Below, piece by piece: positions 11,271 to 22,140 of a stretch of 64,000 nucleotides of DNA. Below the pieces are notes generated by a model that was not told the DNA's origin, did no database searches, and worked only from the letters and a program-made list of their open reading frames with translations. The DNA comes from Paramecium sonneborni (lineage: Eukaryota > Ciliophora > Oligohymenophorea > Peniculida > Parameciidae). A program made the position numbers and the translations under genes. Location: positions 1 to 64,000 of the forward strand of contig CAJJDN010000058.1 of assembly GCA_905182985.1 (NCBI GenBank), given 5' to 3'. Within the stretch, counting starts at the first letter, position 1; each line of letters opens with the position of its first letter.

Positions 11271-13728
11271 TCATTTCTTTTTAATTTAGCTTCTATTCAA
11301 ATCACTAGCCATACTTTCTTCTAATTTCTATAATTTATATTTTTTCTCCTTCTCCTCTAATCTCTTTTATTTCTCTTCTAAATATTATCTATTTTCTTCC
11401 GCAGTCAATTTTCTTCCTATTTCATATCCAAAGTAACTCATAGCCAATTCCTTTTCGTTTCTCTATGAATAACCACTAAATAAAGTAAAAAGAACAGAAA
11501 CATTATCAATCTTTAGATCTCTTCTATCTGGATCATCTTTTTTCTCAACTCCATCACCATCCTTTTTATCTTATTATTCATCACTCTTTTCTTTCGGCTT
11601 CTCCTCTTCTTGTTTCTCACTTAAATATATTTCAAAATTACTTACATCACTTCTTTTCCCACTTTGAATTACTAACCTTATTTTGTATTAAATTAGATAA
11701 ATGATATAAAATTATTATCTCTTCGAATTATCATTTATTTTATTTTATCATTCTCCTTCAAATCTAATTCATCTCTCTTAATATCCTTATTCTTCTCTAA
11801 TAATTCTTAATTAATCTATATTTATTAATTTTATAATTTACATTCCAAGTTCCACTTATTATAGAACCATCCTCCTTTCTATATTCAGTCCATAATAAGT
11901 AAATTAAACCTTCAGTTGGATTGTGATAGATTGTTATTTTCTTGATTCTATGGTTTATTGAAAACTATCCTAAAATGTGAACATCATCACATTAAATTGT
12001 TTATTCATTTGGTTCATAACCAAACCAGTCTCTCTTAGATCCTCTATGTTTTGTTCTACACACTGTCTCAATAATACTCAAAGCCTTGACTTCTACTTTA
12101 TCTTTTTCATCTTTTTCATCTTGTTTTTATTATTAACGCTTTCTTTTCTCTTCTAAATCTTAATAAGAAAGTTTAAATGGTTCTTACAAGAATTATTATA
12201 CTTTTTCTTTTGGCAATTTTGAATATTTCTCTTTAAATTATTTCAGCTGCTCGTCTTTCTCTTTTCTTAATTTTTCTTTTGTTGTAACATCTTTTTATTA
12301 CTTCGCTCTCAAAGGTGATAATTATGATCGTTAATTACTTTTTTATTTTTCTAATTTTTCTTTCTCTTTCTATTCTTATTCCATTCTCTTCCTTTCTTTC
12401 AACATATCTAATTTTTCTCTCTCTTCAACTTCTTTTGTTTCTGCCATTTCTCTTTCCCTTTCTCTTTCTTTTATAGCATTCTATATATTAACTTTTTCTA
12501 GCTTTAAATTATTTATTGAACTCTCTAATTAATCTTTTTCCTAATCATTCTTCTTTTACTTCTTTTTTTTTTAATTTTCTAAGTCTATTTTTAATTAAAA
12601 TAATTTAATGAAATTTTATTCATCTGCTTTGAGGCTGCTTACATCCTTTTTTTCTTTGATGTAATCGCTAATTCTTTAAAATTTTTTAGATTTATCTTGT
12701 TCATCTTCCTTTTCTTTTTCTTTTTCTTTTTCTTTCTCTTTTTCTTTTTCTTTTTGTTTTTGTTCTTTAGATTTTTCTTTAAATGCATCTAAAAATGTTT
12801 TACCCTCTTCTTTCTTTAACTAGGCTTCCTTCTATTCCCATTTCTCTTAAACCTTTTTATACAGCTCTTCTAAATCTTTTACTTTATCATCTTTTTCTAG
12901 TTTTTCAATCTTATCTTTATAAAAATCGATGAATTATTCGATTTCTTATATTTATGTTGAGAATTTATTTTTTTTCTCATTAATTTTGTTTTCTTTTTCT
13001 CTTAGAATACACAATTCTTTATTCAATTAATTAATCTAGGCTGCTTCATCCAATCCTTTCTCTATTTTCTCAAGTTTTTTCTAATTAGCCTGACTCTATC
13101 TAGTAAGTATAACATTTTCCTTTTTATTTTCTTTTAATATTTTTTTTTTATCCTCTAATTTTATTTGTAAAGTTTCAATATTTTTTGTAATTTCGATGTT
13201 TTGATTCTCTTTTTTCGCTACTTCTCTTTCCTTTGCTAAGACTTCATTAATCTTTTATGCACTTTTAAGTTCAGATTCAAGTTAGTTTAATCTTTCAATA
13301 ATTTAATCATCAGTCATTTAAGCTATATTGATTTCTAAATTATTATTTTTTATCATTTTCATTAAATTTTTTTCTCTTTCTTCTTATTCCTTTTTATATT
13401 ACTTAACTTTTTCTTCCACCAGTTACCTTAGATTGGTTACTTATTCTTTTAATGTATTGGATTATTAATATAATTTTTTTGAGATTTCATTTGCTACAAA
13501 ATGTACTAATAAACAATACCTTAATTAATTTCATTAGTGGTTTTTTCAATTTATTATGCTATAGTTAATTTTGGAACTTCTATTTTCATAGTTTCATATT
13601 AGCCTGTTTTCTCATTTAATTATTTGACAATTTCTAATTTTGTATAGAATATGATTAATACCTTTAGTAACATTATCTGATGTTATAATTTTACGACCTG
13701 TCACTTATGATTTATTTTTATCAGCCAT
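11271..13728 (-). CDS. Coiled-coil protein with a compact C-terminal region, function unknown
   Basis: The product is 783 residues. After a short N-terminus (MADKNKSQVTGRK) most of the first about 480 residues are heptad-like Lys/Glu/Gln-rich coiled coil, with an alternating Glu-Lys run encoded around 12763-12712. A more globular region follows, containing RGSKRDWFGYEP, VHILGQFSINHRIKK and YLLWTEYRKEDGSIISGTWN, then an acidic/basic tail ending in KKK. I do not recognise a family. Four introns are inferred: 13634-13661, 13494-13519, 11816-11841 and 11620-11645, the last ending AAG. Without them the frame breaks; with them the coding length is exactly 784 codons. It diverges from the next gene over 113 bases. 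Confidence 0.8.
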
Positions 13729-13841
13729 GAAACTGAAATAATTAGATAATATAATTAATATTTAATATTTGAGCTTATGAAATATATATTTATATAGAAA
13801 ATATAAGTAATTAAATATCTAAATTAGATCATTTAAATAAT

Positions 13842-14482
13842 ATGAAGCTTACAAAAAATGATCCCTAAATGCAATAAGTAATTTTCAACTTGAAATCTTA
13901 GGAATAAAAGATGCTATACAATAAGAAATATGCATTTTTTGCATTATAAAACGATAAGTATGTGTAAATAGTCTGTGAATTACCCAACATTTTTACTGTA
14001 GAAGATGCTATCACATTTAGTTTACGTCAATTCTAATAGGAATTAGGTAATTTGAATACAAATAATTTCTTAGGAGAGAACTTCAAAGTGAAAAAGGGAT
14101 GTGATTACGTATTAAAAATTTCAAAAAAGTCTGGGTAGCCTAAGGATGATTTGCCATGTATTAGCAAGTTATAATTGTCTATTAGGTTTAGATAATGAAT
14201 AAATTCTGTATGAAACTGGAAGTCAAACTTTCACTTTAGTGTGTAAAAATAATCAATAAAATTCTGAAAATTAATAATAAACTTAAACATCAGTTACTAC
14301 AACAATGTGCTCATAATAAGAACAATAAGATATGTCTATCAAGTCTAGAGTGTCATATACTAATGGATTAAATAAAGGAAAAGTAATTTGATTATTCTTA
14401 TTTTTTTCTATAGAAACCAATTAAAGAAAGTGATAAGAAAGAAAAGAGTGGAGGATTTTGTTTTTTCAATAAGTGCTTTTGA
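13842..14482 (+). CDS. Small protein of unknown function with Cys/Phe-rich C-terminus
   Basis: The product is 193 residues with no family I can name. The first about 115 residues look like a globular domain (KKYAFFALQNDKYVQIVCELP, then a VEDAITFSLRQF helix). A Gln/Ser/Thr-rich linker follows. The last residues are GGFCFFNKCF after a Lys-rich patch, an arrangement that often marks lipid anchoring at cysteines, though this is only inference. Introns at 14158-14185 (28 nt) and 14383-14413 (31 nt) are required. Each contains or would create an in-frame TGA if retained. Confidence 0.7.
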
Positions 14483-14652
14483 TAATTATAGAAATTATTA
14501 ACTAATTACTATAATAATTATATACAATATTAAAATATAAAATTTTGTTATAATAAAATAAAATTGTAATAATTGGGATATAAATCTTATAAAGCATTCA
14601 AAATCTTATTATTAATATTTTTTTTAATTGTGATAATTTAAGTCTTAATAAA

Positions 14653-15758
14653 ATGATCCAAAGATTAATGTCTTATAGTAGAATGTCTAATGCAGGCTAA
14701 TAAGGTATTAATAATCTAAGTGATTATTTTTAGTACTCTCAAAATCACTGAATAAAACAACTAGAAGCTATTTTAGTTAGGCACCTTAATAAGGTTCTTC
14801 AAACACTGAGCTTGTGAAAATTTTCGTAGCATTTTTTGGAATAGTTGGTTTGGGTACTGGTGGATATGTTGCCTATTAAAATTCACAATAACAAAAATTA
14901 TCTGAGGTAAAAGCAAAACAAACTCATATTTCAAATTAAACTATTGACAATTTAAGATAGAAATCAATTGAAAATGAAGAGTAAAAAAAGGAAGAAATCA
15001 TAACCATGTTTTCTGATGTTAATGATAGAATGTTAAGATATAGAGGAGATCCAACAAGTGAAAAGATGCTTGTATTTAATTAAAATTATCATAATTATAG
15101 GCAGATTATACTATTTATGGAGATTTAAAATGGTTTGAAGTTGATCCTGAAGAATGGGAAAAACCAGAAGAAGAAATGATTATGAAAAATGAAAATGATA
15201 TTATCAAACATCCAATTAAAAAGGCATTAATAAATGAAAGGATTACCCATGCTTTTGAAGCTGAAAGGTATTCAAAATTTTATTATCCAAGAATTTTGTA
15301 AAGTGTTTTTGTAAATGTTAATGATGTGTTATCAGAAATTGAAAAAACTGGAACATACACTCCACCAGGCATCTTTTTTAGATTTTATGGTTATGTGTAC
15401 TTCTAAATCAGAAGAAAACCAATTAATGTTGAAAATTTGGTTAAAGCCTAAAAATACATTTCTGTATTATCATAACATTATATTAGCTATTTGATTTATT
15501 CTTCTAATACTAAACACCTGTCTTATATTACCATAATTAATATCTTGAAATACCCTTAAAACCTGCTATTTTCGATGTAAATTATTATCTTAATAATTTA
15601 AGAACATTGATTGGTTACCAAATGCTTATATTAATTCAAAATAATAAGCAAAAATATATCTTAGTGGCAAGCCTAAACATGTGTTTGCTATGAGAATCAA
15701 ACAAGGAACTGTTGATGAATCTACTTAGAGATTTGCATGGACAAACCATTATAAGTGA
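14653..15758 (+). CDS. Probable mitochondrial membrane protein, family unknown
   Basis: The 332-residue product has an N-terminus rich in Arg and Ser with almost no acidic residues (MIQRLMSYSRMSNAG), as expected of a mitochondrial presequence. A single hydrophobic segment (KIFVAFFGIVGLGTGGYVAY) lies near residue 50. The rest is soluble and contains GDLKWFEVDPEEWEKPEEEM and many aromatic residues. This layout suggests an inner-membrane subunit facing the matrix or intermembrane space. I cannot match it to a known complex. Four introns are inferred: 14705-14733, 15072-15100, 15464-15486 and 15577-15602, giving exactly 333 codons. Confidence 0.75.
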
Positions 15759-16186
15759 AAATTTATATACAATACATTTAAGAATTATTAAAATAATAAT
15801 AATCATAAGTTTGGAACATGAATTTATTATTACTAAAATTCTGTTACTTTAGTAAAAAATTATTTTAGTAATAGAATTTATTCTCAATTCAAAAAAGGAA
15901 TTTTGTGTCCTTGATCATAATACTATTAGATTCAGATATTCTCTAACTCTACCCACATATAAAAAGTTATTAATAGCAATTAAGTGAATCAAAGGAATTT
16001 TGCAAAAAAAATTATCTTTTTTCTGGCAAATTTATCATAAACCCAGATGAAAAAAATAAAGTATTAAATGATTCCAGAAATACTAATTTTAGTATAGAGT
16101 CATACTATACCTGTATCAATACTATTGTTATTTTAATTTAAGAAAGTTATAATAAATAAAAAGAGGTTTATTTTCAATTATTTTTC
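15759..16186. other. Intergenic with an 11-bp inverted repeat
   Basis: No gene is supported here. Near 15830-15880 the arms ATTACTAAAAT and ATTTTAGTAAT form a perfect 11-bp inverted repeat around a short AT-rich loop. A + strand frame is free of TGA for roughly 115 codons (about 15880-16240), but it has no family resemblance and runs into the hydrolase remnant on the other strand. Confidence 0.5.
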
Positions 16187-16321
16187 CAACTGTTATTGGA
16201 CTATTTAAAGTCGCAAATTCTAAATCATTGAATTCTTTAGTAAATTATCTTAATTAATAAGAATGAAATTCTTTGTTTGTACCATCTCATTGTAAGCAAA
16301 GATTTTCCAGTTATTTTACAT
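16187..16321 (-). pseudogene. Decayed N-terminal fragment of a third FSH1-type hydrolase
   Basis: Minus-strand sequence aligns with the first about 45 codons of the two intact hydrolase genes next door. The conserved opening LCFHGFGTN is here read as LCLQ, then TGA, then DGTN. The following SYQLRQF and KEF stretches and an N-P-I piece are recognisable. The putative ATG at 16321 is in a different frame from the conserved part, so there is at least one frameshift as well as the stop. Homology fades after the segment equivalent to LNGPIPL. This is a broken tandem copy just downstream of the first intact gene. Confidence 0.8.
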
Positions 16322-16379
16322 TAACAATTTTTTACATATTATTTAAATAGATATTAATACTATATTAAATTTTATCTAA

Positions 16380-17126
16380 TCACAATTTAGCTAATTTTGG
16401 TACGTAAACTGTTTTTGACCAATCTTGAAAAGGATTTTCAAAAAATCTTTTAAGATCCTTTACTTATTCATATGTTAAAGTAGGAACTTTATGGCCTTAG
16501 TTATGATAGATTACATATGGATTTAAAAACTAAACAACTAATCCCATAGATCTTAAATTTCATTATTCAATTTTTACCTATCTACAACAAAATCATTAAA
16601 TCCTATTAAATGAAGAGAAGGGATTCTACACAAAAATTATTATGATTCAGGAATATGATTAGCCTATGCTGAAACAAAAATGAAGCATTTTAAATCATAA
16701 CCTAAATCAATTTCTTGAGCTGCAATTTTAGCTGCTAATCTCACAGCTATTGCGGATCCTTAAGAAAAACCCATTACTCCAAAAAAAGGTCCTTGCTCCT
16801 TTAAAATTTTTACCACTTCTTCTAATGCTGGAGAAAATACTAAAGCTTAATCTAAACATACTTGAATCAATATCATTGTTTTTAAATTGCAGAAAATTTA
16901 ACCAACTATATATATTCTAATTCTCCAATATTTTTGCTATACTTTCATCCATTATTACCTTTAAGATTTTAGAAATGTTTACATTCCTATTTAATGGAAT
17001 TGGTCCATTAAGAGTGATAAAATCAATATCTTTAAACTCTTTCTTGAATTATCTTAATTAATAAGATAACATCTCTGAATTTGTACCAAATCCATGAAAA
17101 CAAAGAACTTTTTATTTTACTTCCAT
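16380..17126 (-). CDS. FSH1-family serine hydrolase, copy A
   Basis: Alpha/beta hydrolases of the FSH1 family act on small ester substrates that are mostly unknown. The 224-residue product has the full family layout: oxyanion-side HGFGTN near residue 11, the nucleophile motif GFSQGSA, and a C-terminal GHKVPT that supplies the catalytic His. The Asp in the segment HLIGFNDFVVD is in the expected place for the acid. Three introns, 16959-16982 (24 nt, ending AAG), 16840-16861 (22 nt) and 16552-16577 (26 nt, ending AAG), give exactly 225 codons. It lies in tandem with copy B and shares all three intron positions with it. Confidence 0.92.
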
Positions 17127-17678
17127 TCTTATTAAATATTTAAAATTTAGTTTATTGAATTTGAGATTATGATCTCTTAGATTTAAATCAAAAATAAATC
17201 AAATTAGTTCTAATAACAAATTAATTCATACTCCTGAAGCATTATATACATTGTTATGTTAAAAAAGTAATTTAAATGTTATATCTTATATTTGATGAAA
17301 AATAAAGTTGATTATTAAAATTTATCATATCAACCATATAATCAATAAGAAAAAAATATATTTAATAAAACTCAAAAAAATAATCTATAATGTTTATTGG
17401 ATGAATAAACTCATCTATCAAAATTTTTAATTTTATTTAAATTCTAAAATAAAATAATTATAACTTACTATTTTCTATAAGATTTATTAAATTTAATCTG
17501 TAAAATGTTATGATATTGAGAAAATATTCGTTTAATTCTAGAAGCATTAAGGCTAATTTATCATTGAAGCCACAAAAAATGGTTTTAATTGAGAGTAAAG
17601 AGTAAAATCATATTAAATTTTTGAAATTTCATTTGTTAAATAAAATAATGATCAGAAGAATGAACCCTTCTATGTAAT
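17127..17678. other. Spacer between the two hydrolase copies, nothing recognised
   Basis: This AT-rich gap of 552 bases lies between tandem paralogues on the same strand. I see no further hydrolase fragment and no other gene in it. Confidence 0.5.
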
Positions 17679-18426
17679 TCATAATTTAGATAATTAAGGA
17701 ACATAAACAGTTTTTGTCCAATCTTATGTTGGATTTTGAAAAAATTTCTTTAAATCTTTAATTTATTCATATGTAAGAGTTGGAACTTTATGACCTTGAT
17801 GGTGATAGATTACATAAGGATTTAAAAATTACGCAACTAAGCCTAAAGATCTATAATCTAATTAAATATACCTATCGACTAAAAAATCATTCATTCCTAT
17901 CAAATGAATAGAAGGAACTCTACATAAATAAGACTTAGAATCAATATCACCAAAAGGGTTAACTTGAGCTGAAACAAAAATGAAGCATTAAAGATTGTAT
18001 CCCAAATCTACTTCTCCAGCTGCAATTTTTGATGCAAGTCGAACAGCGATAGAAGATCCTTATGAAAATCCCATTACTCCAAAGAAAGGTCCTTATTCCT
18101 TCAATATTTTCACAACTTCTTCAAAAGCTGGTGAATAAACTTTATTTAGTAATATTAAATACTCGAATTCATATCATTATTTTTCATATGAAGAAAGCTC
18201 ATCCAACTATAAATATTCTGATTCTCCAGCATCTTAGCTAAGTTTTCATCCATAATAATCTAATTATTTTAGAAAATTTTACATTCCTATTTAATGGAAT
18301 AGGCCCATTTAGTGTTATAAATTCAATATCTTTAAATTCCTTCTTAAACTATCTTAATTAATAAGATAAAATATCTGAATTTGTACCAAATCCATGAAAA
18401 CAAAGAACTTTTTATTTATCTTGCAT
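17679..18426 (-). CDS. FSH1-family serine hydrolase, copy B
   Basis: This is the tandem paralogue of the preceding gene. The 226-residue product shows the same HGFGTN, GFSQGSS and GHKVPT motifs and the acid-bearing HLIGMNDFLVD segment, so the catalytic triad appears intact. Introns at 18260-18282 (23 nt), 18140-18162 (23 nt, ending AAG) and 17851-17871 (21 nt) interrupt the same codons as in copy A but differ in length and sequence. By eye the proteins are very similar throughout, with most differences between residues 60 and 90 and around the middle helix, which indicates a local duplication. Confidence 0.92.
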
Positions 18427-18675
18427 TAGTTTGATTTTTAACTATAATTATATAATGTATATGTGCTAAATTTTAATACTTATCAAATTTAAGAAATTCC
18501 AAAAAATACATATATTTTAAAAAATGTATAATAGAATGTAAGAGAATTTATGATGATTTGGAAGAATAAAAATTTCTGAATTTTCAATTCTTTTACATGC
18601 TAAATAATAAAAATAGATTTTATAATTATTATATAAAATTTATTTTATATTATTTCAAAATTTTGTTTTATTTGA

Positions 18676-21600
18676 ATGGAAAGAAAACCAATAGGAGAGA
18701 AATTAAGCAACTTAAGTGCACTTATATAAAAATAATAACCAAATAGAGAGTAATAAATTTAAGATCTAAATTAGATAATAAGATGAATAAGATTAGAAAT
18801 ATAAGAAAATATTCCCAAATATGAGTTAACCTTAAAAATAAGATTATGGATCTGAAACAGACTAAGATAAATTAAAACAAGTTTAAAATATTATCTAAGA
18901 TTAAAAACAATTTTAAAAGTAAAATATTAGGAATAAATTAGTGACATATCATAATTTTTAGATAGATTAGGTAAATTATAAGAATCCACTTCATAATCAT
19001 AATCAAAGACTCCAAGTGTTAAATAATAATATCCTGCTAGTTATATTGATCAAACACCAAATTAAACATAAAATAATCGAATGGGATAAAGTATTTCTAA
19101 TTTACCAATATAAACACCACCTTAATAACTTCCTTAGCCTGTACAATTGTTTTCAGTAAATAGCCCAGTAAATGATTAAACCTTTAGAAATTTGAAAGAA
19201 TAAAATGTTGATTTATTAAGATAAGTAGCATAATTATAACCTTTAGTATAAGTAGTTAATGAAGTAATTATTTATCAATAAGTTAGCTTAAAGTAGCATT
19301 ATAATAGACAAATGATAGAATAAGAGAGCAGTAAAAATAAATTGAGTAATTGATTTAAGAAAATATGTAATTGAAATAGCAAGTCATTTTAAACGAATAA
19401 GAAAAAATAAATAATAAACGTTAATAAGATGATATCATAGCAAATAATTAATTGGCACATTAAAGAGATATATAAGCTATAAAATTTTAATCTCAAGAAA
19501 ATTTAAATAATTTAGAGTAAACTTGGAAACAATAATATGTTTTAATGAAAACAGAATCTGATGCAATAATTAATAATCTCAATGCTAAATTAGCAATTTA
19601 ACAAAAAGACAATTAAAAATAGCAAGATATAATAAATAATGTAGTTAATCAAAATAAATAAATTTAGTAAAGTTTATGTAATATTTTACTATTATATAAT
19701 AGAGGATAGAATTAATGATTTAAATACCTATAATTAAGCACTTGAAGAAAAGAAGTTAGAATATGAAAAGCTTTAAAATAGCTACAATGCTTCTTTAGAA
19801 AAATATGAAAACAACACAAAATAATTAATTAATTAATATACTTAGAATTAAAGGCAGTAAGAATAAATTATAAATGAATTAAAATAACATAATACAATTT
19901 TGAGTTAATAGATGGTTGAATTAGATTAAACTCATAAATAGACAATATAAAGTTAATAAATTTAGGTTTAACATCATATAAATGGAAAACTTGAGGAAGT
20001 ATAGAAAATAAGTATAGTAGAAAAGCAATAACTTCAATAATTCTATGAAGATAAATTGAATAAATTAAACTAAGATGTATGATATAAAATATTTATATTA
20101 TAGAAAGAATCTCAAATTAGTTAATAAAAATAATCTGTCATATTTTTAGAATAAAAGATTGCTATTTTAGTTTAAGAAAACAAAACTTTGGTTGAATAAA
20201 TGAATAAAATTAAAAAAAAAGCAGATAATCTAGAATAAGCTATGATAAATTAAGAAGCTGCTTATTAAAACCTAACAAAAGATTCTCAATACAAAACTTT
20301 ATCACTTACTAAGCAAATTTAAGAATTAAATTCAATGATAGGAAATTCAAATCAAAATAATTTCTAGAACTTTACTCGAAAATCAGATACTTATGATTCA
20401 TCTGAAAGAATTTAATAATTAGAACAATAGCTATCTTATAAAAAAGAAGAAATGGACTTACTTTTACATCATCTTGATTAAGTTTTTGAAATTAACAGAG
20501 ATTTTGAAAATAAAATCAAAACATTATAGGCTTAACTTGAATTAATGGAAGAAAAAAATAATCGAGAATCAGATTAATGTAATAATTTAATTAAGCAATA
20601 AAAATAATAAATTGAAGAATTAAAATCATAATTAGAAATCAGCCAAAAGTTAGATAACAAAAAAGAATCTTAAATAAAAGAACTTTATTAGAAATTAAAT
20701 GAAGAAGAATAATTAAGAAAAAAATAAACTGATCAAATAATGATGAATGATAAATAGTAATTCTAAGATGTAATAAATATTAAAATTATTATAGTAAATC
20801 AAATAGCTAAAAATAAAAAATGTGGAACTTATTAATTATAATGAAATTTTAGAATAAAATTTAAAAGAATTATAAGAAAAATATGATTAAGCAATGAAAG
20901 AATAAAGTGAATAAAAATAAGTATATATTTTTGATCTAATCATTAGCGTTTTGAAGAATAAAAATAAATTATTGAACAGTAAATTTAAATGTTATAAAAG
21001 AAAAACTTAGATGTACAAATTTCACAGCCTTTTTCATAAAAGAAAGACTAGAAAAACGCTGATTTAGAAAAATAAATGAATGAAAAAGATTAATAGATAA
21101 AATTGTTAGAATAAAAGTTAAAGGAGAATGAACGTAAAGTCAAAGATTGTGATACAAAATAAAAGGCACTCGAAGAAATAGAAAATTAGAATAATTAAAT
21201 GCAAAAATACTTTGAAAATAAAATAAAAGAATTGGAATTGAGAATTGGAACTTATGAAGATTAGATAAAAATAAACAATAAATAACTTTCAATTCAATAA
21301 GCAAAAATAAAAAATTTAGAATAATAATTAATTGCAGCTGAAGATGATATCATAAGATTGAATGAGATAAATAAAAATTTAGAAGATTAACTGGCTATGT
21401 AGATGAAGAGTAATATTCCATATTCAAAAAATAATGAAGGGGATCTTTAAAAATTATAAAATTTAAATTTACATTTATCTGAATAAATGAATCTAATTAA
21501 GAAAGAGAAACTATAATAGAGTTAACAATATGAAAGGGAAATCCTCTCTCTTCAAGATTAAAATTCTAATAATTTAGAGATTATTAATCAGCTAAAAAAA

Positions 21601-21873
21601 GAAAAATAATAAACTAATGATTATTAAAACAATAAAATAATAAATCTGTAACAATAACTTGATAACTTATAAAAATAGATTAGCAGCTTAAAATAAGATA
21701 AATTAGATTTAAATAATGAGTACTTAAGTTTAAATGAATAGAATAAAATTTTAGCAGATTAAGTTTCAAAATTAAAAAAAGAAAAAGCTCAAATGACTAT
21801 GAAAGTAATGAATTCAGGAATGGCAAACATAATTGGAAGTTAAGTTTCATAATATTCAGAGAAAAATTTATGA
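18676..21873 (+). CDS. Long coiled-coil protein, function unknown
   Basis: The product is 1005 residues. The first about 200 are Ser/Gln/Pro-rich and probably disordered (ESTSQSQSKTPSVKQQ, NLPIQTPPQQLPQP). From about residue 210 nearly to the end it is continuous Gln/Lys/Glu/Asn-rich coiled coil, with a short break around FTRKSDTYDSSERI. No catalytic or targeting motif was seen. Such proteins in ciliates are often cytoskeletal or basal-body parts, but nothing here proves that. Seven introns are inferred: 18750-18774, 18919-18941, 19331-19359, 19678-19702, 20077-20103, 20770-20794 and 20921-20946. With them the ORF is exactly 1006 codons. Confidence 0.82.
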
Positions 21874-22140
21874 GATAATTTTATATTTATAAATAATATT
21901 AAATAAAAAGAAAATAGATTAGGAGAAGAGAAACTAAAGTAAATCATAAAATATCAAAATTGTGGTTGTTTTAAATTGAAATTAAGCAGAAGTTCAGGAA
22001 TCAACTTTTTCATATAAGTTTCTCTTCTAAATATGTTAAGTTCGGCCTAACAATTAGAAACAAAACGTGTTTATGATGAGATTCTTTTATGTTTGGTTAA
22101 AATACACTTTTCAACAAATGAAGGTTATTTATTAAATTAT

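Noticed and set aside
15880..16240. A possible + strand gene of about 115 codons
   Set aside because: TGA-free runs of this length arise by chance in AT-rich DNA with one stop codon. It has no family resemblance and overlaps the hydrolase remnant.
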